Shown piece after piece: positions 40,957 to 42,719 of a stretch of 42,719 nucleotides of DNA; within the stretch, counting starts at the first letter, position 1, and every line of letters starts with the position of its first letter. The stretch is taken from NCBI GenBank assembly GCA_963661055.1, contig CAVLAC010000001.1, positions 1 to 42,719 of the forward strand. The letters run 5' to 3'. The DNA comes from UBA1067 sp963661055. GTDB taxonomy: Bacteria > Verrucomicrobiota > Kiritimatiellia > RFP12 > UBA1067. The notes under the pieces were generated by a model. The model saw only the letters and a program-made list of their open reading frames with translations. It did no database searches and was not told the DNA's origin. Position numbers and translations under genes: made by a program.

Positions 40957-41955
40957 TTAGAGCTTGTTGTTCGAGCCAAGAACCTTCACAATCTTGTGGA
41001 TGTAAAGCTTCTTCATCTCTTCGCGAGCCGGCCCGAGGTACTGACGCGGGTCGAACTGCTCGGGATGTTCCGCGAAGTGCTTGCGGATTGCCGCCGTCAT
41101 CGCGAGACGCGAGTCGCTGTCGATGTTAATCTTGCAAACCGCGCTCTTAGCGGCCTTACGAAGCTGCGCTTCAGGAATGCCAACGGCGTCCGGGAGCTTA
41201 CCACCATTCGCGTTGATGATGTCCACATATTCCTGCGGAACGCTCGACGAACCGTGAAGGACGATCGGGAAGCCCGGGAGCTTCTTCTCAACAGCCTTCA
41301 AAACATCAAAAGCGAGCGGCGGCGGGATGAGCTTGCCCGTCTTGGGATCGCGTGTGCACTGCTCGGGCTTGAACTTGTACGCACCGTGGCTCGTGCCAAT
41401 CGAAATCGCGAGCGAATCGCAACCCGTCTTCTGCGCGAACTCAATGACTTCCTCAGGCTTGGTGTAGTGCGACTCTTCCGAGGCGACTTCATCCTCAACA
41501 CCCGCGAGAACGCCGAGCTCCGCCTCAACCGTCACATCGTGCTTGTGAGCGTAGTTGACGACCTTCTTCGTGAGCTTGATGTTCTCTTCGAACGGAAGCG
41601 AACTGCCGTCAATCATAACCGAGCTGAAGCCCGTATCAATGCAGCTCTTGCAAGTCTCAAAGCTGTCACCGTGGTCGAGGTGAAGGACGATTTGGGGCTT
41701 CTTGCAGCCGAGTTCCTTAGCATACGCGACAGCACCCTCAGCCATATAGCGAAGAATCGTCGGGTTAGCATACTTACGCGCACCCTTCGAAACCTGCATA
41801 ATGACGGGAGACTTCGTCTCGACTGCCGCTTGAATGATCGCCTGCATCTGCTCCATCGTGTTGAAGTTGAACGCAGGGATCGCATAACCGCCCTTGACGG
41901 CCTTTGCGAACATCTTCTTGGTATTGACTAGACCAAGATCTTTGTAGCTGACCAT
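40957..41955 (-). CDS. fba: Fructose-bisphosphate aldolase, class II
   Basis: Zinc-dependent aldolase of glycolysis and gluconeogenesis. The 332 residues have GYAIPAFNFNTMEQ, the zinc and catalytic region QIVLHLDHGDSFETCKSCIDTGFSSVMIDGS, AELGVLAGVEDE, SIGTSHGAYKF, VLHGSSSVPQEYV and CKINIDSDSRLAMT, as in the FbaB-type class II group. Strong promoter at 42001-42029 and AAGGAG six bases before ATG suggest high expression. No TGCCGCG motif falls inside it, unlike most neighbours. Confidence 0.97.
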   Translation of the reverse strand: MVSYKDLGLVNTKKMFAKAVKGGYAIPAFNFNTMEQMQAIIQAAVETKSPVIMQVSKGARKYANPTILRYMAEGAVAYAKELGCKKPQIVLHLDHGDSFETCKSCIDTGFSSVMIDGSSLPFEENIKLTKKVVNYAHKHDVTVEAELGVLAGVEDEVASEESHYTKPEEVIEFAQKTGCDSLAISIGTSHGAYKFKPEQCTRDPKTGKLIPPPLAFDVLKAVEKKLPGFPIVLHGSSSVPQEYVDIINANGGKLPDAVGIPEAQLRKAAKSAVCKINIDSDSRLAMTAAIRKHFAEHPEQFDPRQYLGPAREEMKKLYIHKIVKVLGSNNKL

Positions 41956-42000
41956 GTATAACTCCTTAGTATTTTACCCTTCTTCGGGGATTTGCTCAAG

Positions 42001-42029
42001 ATTATACCAAAAATAGCCCCACCATTCAA
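42001..42029 (-). promoter_or_regulatory. Promoter of fba
   Basis: TTGAAT (42029-42024), 17 bases, TATAAT (42006-42001) preceded by TTTTTGG (extended -10). Leader about 40 bases. A TGGTA-TTTTT-TACCA inverted repeat at 42066-42080 lies about 40 bases upstream and might be an operator or a weak hairpin. Confidence 0.85.
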
Positions 42030-42127
42030 GCAGATTGTTCAGAAAGTGTGGTTTTCACCTTCTTTTGGTATTTTTTACCATCTTTCAGTTATTGTTTTAA
42101 CCGTGTAGAAATGTAGAGTTGTAGAAT

Positions 42128-42156
42128 GGTAGGGCGGGCAGTCCCTTGCCCGCCGC
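42128..42156 (+). repeat. REP-like hairpin with GTAG head, second copy
   Basis: GGTAG (42128-42132), stem GGCGGGCA (42133-42140) and TGCCCGCC (42147-42154) around GTCCCT, then GC. The same plan as 72-100: GGTAG, a stem starting GG, a loop with TCCC, and a trailing GC, but a different stem sequence, as expected of REP families with sequence-diverged stems. Confidence 0.55.
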
Positions 42157-42208
42157 GTATAAGAGGTTAACAATTCCACTCTTCAACTTCAACTTGAACT
42201 TCAACTCT

Positions 42209-42302
42209 CTCTGTGACTCTGTGCCTCTGTGTTTAAAACATACCCACACCCAAGCCCCGAAGGGGCTCTCTAAAATCTCTCTGCGAGCTCTGCGCCTCTG
42301 CG
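42209..42302 (-). repeat. Two sets of CACAGAG/CGCAGAG triplets
   Basis: CTCTGTG occurs at 42209, 42217 and 42225 (8-bp period); the G/C variant CTCTGCG occurs at 42279, 42288 and 42296. On the minus strand they read CACAGAG and CGCAGAG. Similar 8-bp-period strings recur in intergenic DNA of many environmental bacteria; function unknown. Confidence 0.7.
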
Positions 42303-42374
42303 TGAGATAAACCCACCACCCATTTCTCATTTTAACTTTTTCAATCGCTGTTTTTTGCCGCGCTAAAAATATTT

Positions 42375-42505
42375 CTAGGCTTTCTAGAACTTCTAGCTTC
42401 TCTAGCCTAGAACTTCTAGCCAAATCTAGCCCTTCTAGAATCGCCCTTATATATATACCTTATAAGCAACGCTTTTTTCACCTCTAGAACGACTAGAAAA
42501 TCTAG
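42375..42505. repeat. CTAG array with about 9-bp period
   Basis: CTAG starts at 42375, 42384, 42393, 42402, 42407, 42416, 42426, 42435, 42484, 42493 and 42502; most steps are 9 bp. Units look like TTCTAGAAC or TTCTAGCCN. CTAG is normally rare in bacterial DNA, so eleven in 131 bp (two more at 42676 and 42684) is striking. Confidence 0.8.
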
Positions 42506-42719
42506 CCCCATACCCCCACACTTTTGACCCCCAAAATCACCCCTCGCCGACCACCCCCAAAAACGCTCCAAAATCGTCCATTTTGAGACACCTCGAAAAT
42601 CTCGATTCTGAGAGGGGTTTAGGAGTGGGGGCTATCACCCTACACAAAAACTCTTCGGAGCCCGCTACGAGCCTCCTAGACCCCTAGAAACGCGTTTTTA
42701 GAAGCGACCTCCGCCGCAA

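Larger units (their letters stand above)
2..42363. repeat. Dispersed heptamer TGCCGCG/CGCGGCA (about 140-150 copies)
   Basis: Hand scanning gave about 145 copies from 2 to 42357, about 90 as TGCCGCG and 55 as CGCGGCA on the plus strand. Roughly 55-60 have AA two bases before (AANTGCCGCG). Copies fall in coding sequence in several frames and in non-coding sites (15781, 17739, 18074, 42357). fba has none and the plus-strand helicase only about four. Confidence 0.75.
42110..42719. other. Non-coding repeat-rich region
   Basis: No convincing gene is found between the fba promoter and the window end. The region holds a REP-like hairpin, a CTTCAA six-base repeat tract (42177-42205), two sets of CTCTGTG/CTCTGCG triplets, an AGCCCC-GAA-GGGGCT hairpin (42253-42267), a 9-bp-periodic CTAG array (42375-42505), an A/T run TATATATA near 42450-42457 and a CAAAAT-CGTCC-ATTTTG inverted repeat (about 42570-42586). 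Frequent stops break all frames. Confidence 0.7.

Noticed and set aside
42097..42423. Minus-strand frame of 108 residues near the window end
   Set aside because: It translates the CTAG array and CTCTGTG/CTCTGCG repeats into low-complexity text (KLEVLESLE and TQRRRARR type), lacks an RBS, and such frames are typical artefacts of repeat DNA.

Overview
ORIGIN. The window looks like a bacterial chromosome segment of roughly 55% GC (judged by eye) from an anaerobic Gram-negative organism of the PVC superphylum; Kiritimatiellota, Lentisphaerota or Verrucomicrobiota are the best guesses. Grounds: an LL-diaminopimelate aminotransferase (dapL), an Mla/MCE lipid-transport operon, ExbB/ExbD and TolB, a prepilin-type pseudopilin, an HU-like/Ig-like DNA-binding protein, a poly(A) polymerase-type nucleotidyltransferase, a DUF481 barrel, and no phage or transposase genes. 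The placement is inferred from gene content, not from a database search.

LAYOUT. Nearly everything is on the minus strand; the only complete plus-strand gene is a SWIM/SNF2 helicase (29350-31872). Reading the minus strand from high to low coordinates: a repeat-rich non-coding region (41956-42719); fba; a run purM - purine-type phosphoribosyltransferase - secretin - DUF481 barrel - radical SAM/B12 protein - dapL - nadB - small GGQ release-factor-like gene; the convergent helicase; gltA - argJ - tolB - gatC - gatA - ppi - yycJ-like hydrolase; a zinc-ribbon protein coupled to pgsA; a pseudopilin and priA; the stable-RNA block tmRNA - tRNA-Arg(UCU) - tRNA-Arg(CCU); an HU-like + Fic cassette bracketed by 32-bp direct repeats; pcnB - TPR protein - mlaE - mlaF - mlaD - nucleotidyltransferase/GHMP-kinase fusion; and rpiB-glyA fusion - era - TPR lipid/envelope-type protein - exbB - exbD - small membrane protein - pyrE - ribBA - gpsA - prepilin peptidase.

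HOW THE GENES WORK TOGETHER. Most are housekeeping functions packed with ATGA, GTGA or TAATG overlaps: nucleotides (pyrE, purM, PRTase), riboflavin and NAD (ribBA, nadB), one-carbon metabolism (glyA), glutamate/arginine entry (gltA, argJ), lysine/peptidoglycan (dapL), phospholipids (gpsA, pgsA), translation and ribosome rescue (gatCA, tmRNA, GGQ protein, era), envelope energy and lipid transport (exbBD, tolB, mlaEFD), and parts of a type II secretion/type IV pilus-like system (peptidase, pseudopilin, secretin). Promoters repeatedly use an extended -10 element close to TTTGGTATAAT.

MOST UNUSUAL. (1) The heptamer TGCCGCG/CGCGGCA occurs roughly 140-150 times by hand count, in several reading frames and in non-coding DNA, often as AANTGCCGCG, which looks like a genome-wide signal such as an uptake sequence. 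(2) Four GACYGCRGTC-type palindromes lie 21-22 bp apart next to the tRNA block. (3) A perfect 32-bp promoter-bearing direct repeat brackets the HU-like/Fic cassette. (4) There are two enzyme fusions, RpiB-GlyA and nucleotidyltransferase-GHMP kinase. (5) The ExbB/ExbD pair seems to lack the usual acidic membrane residues.
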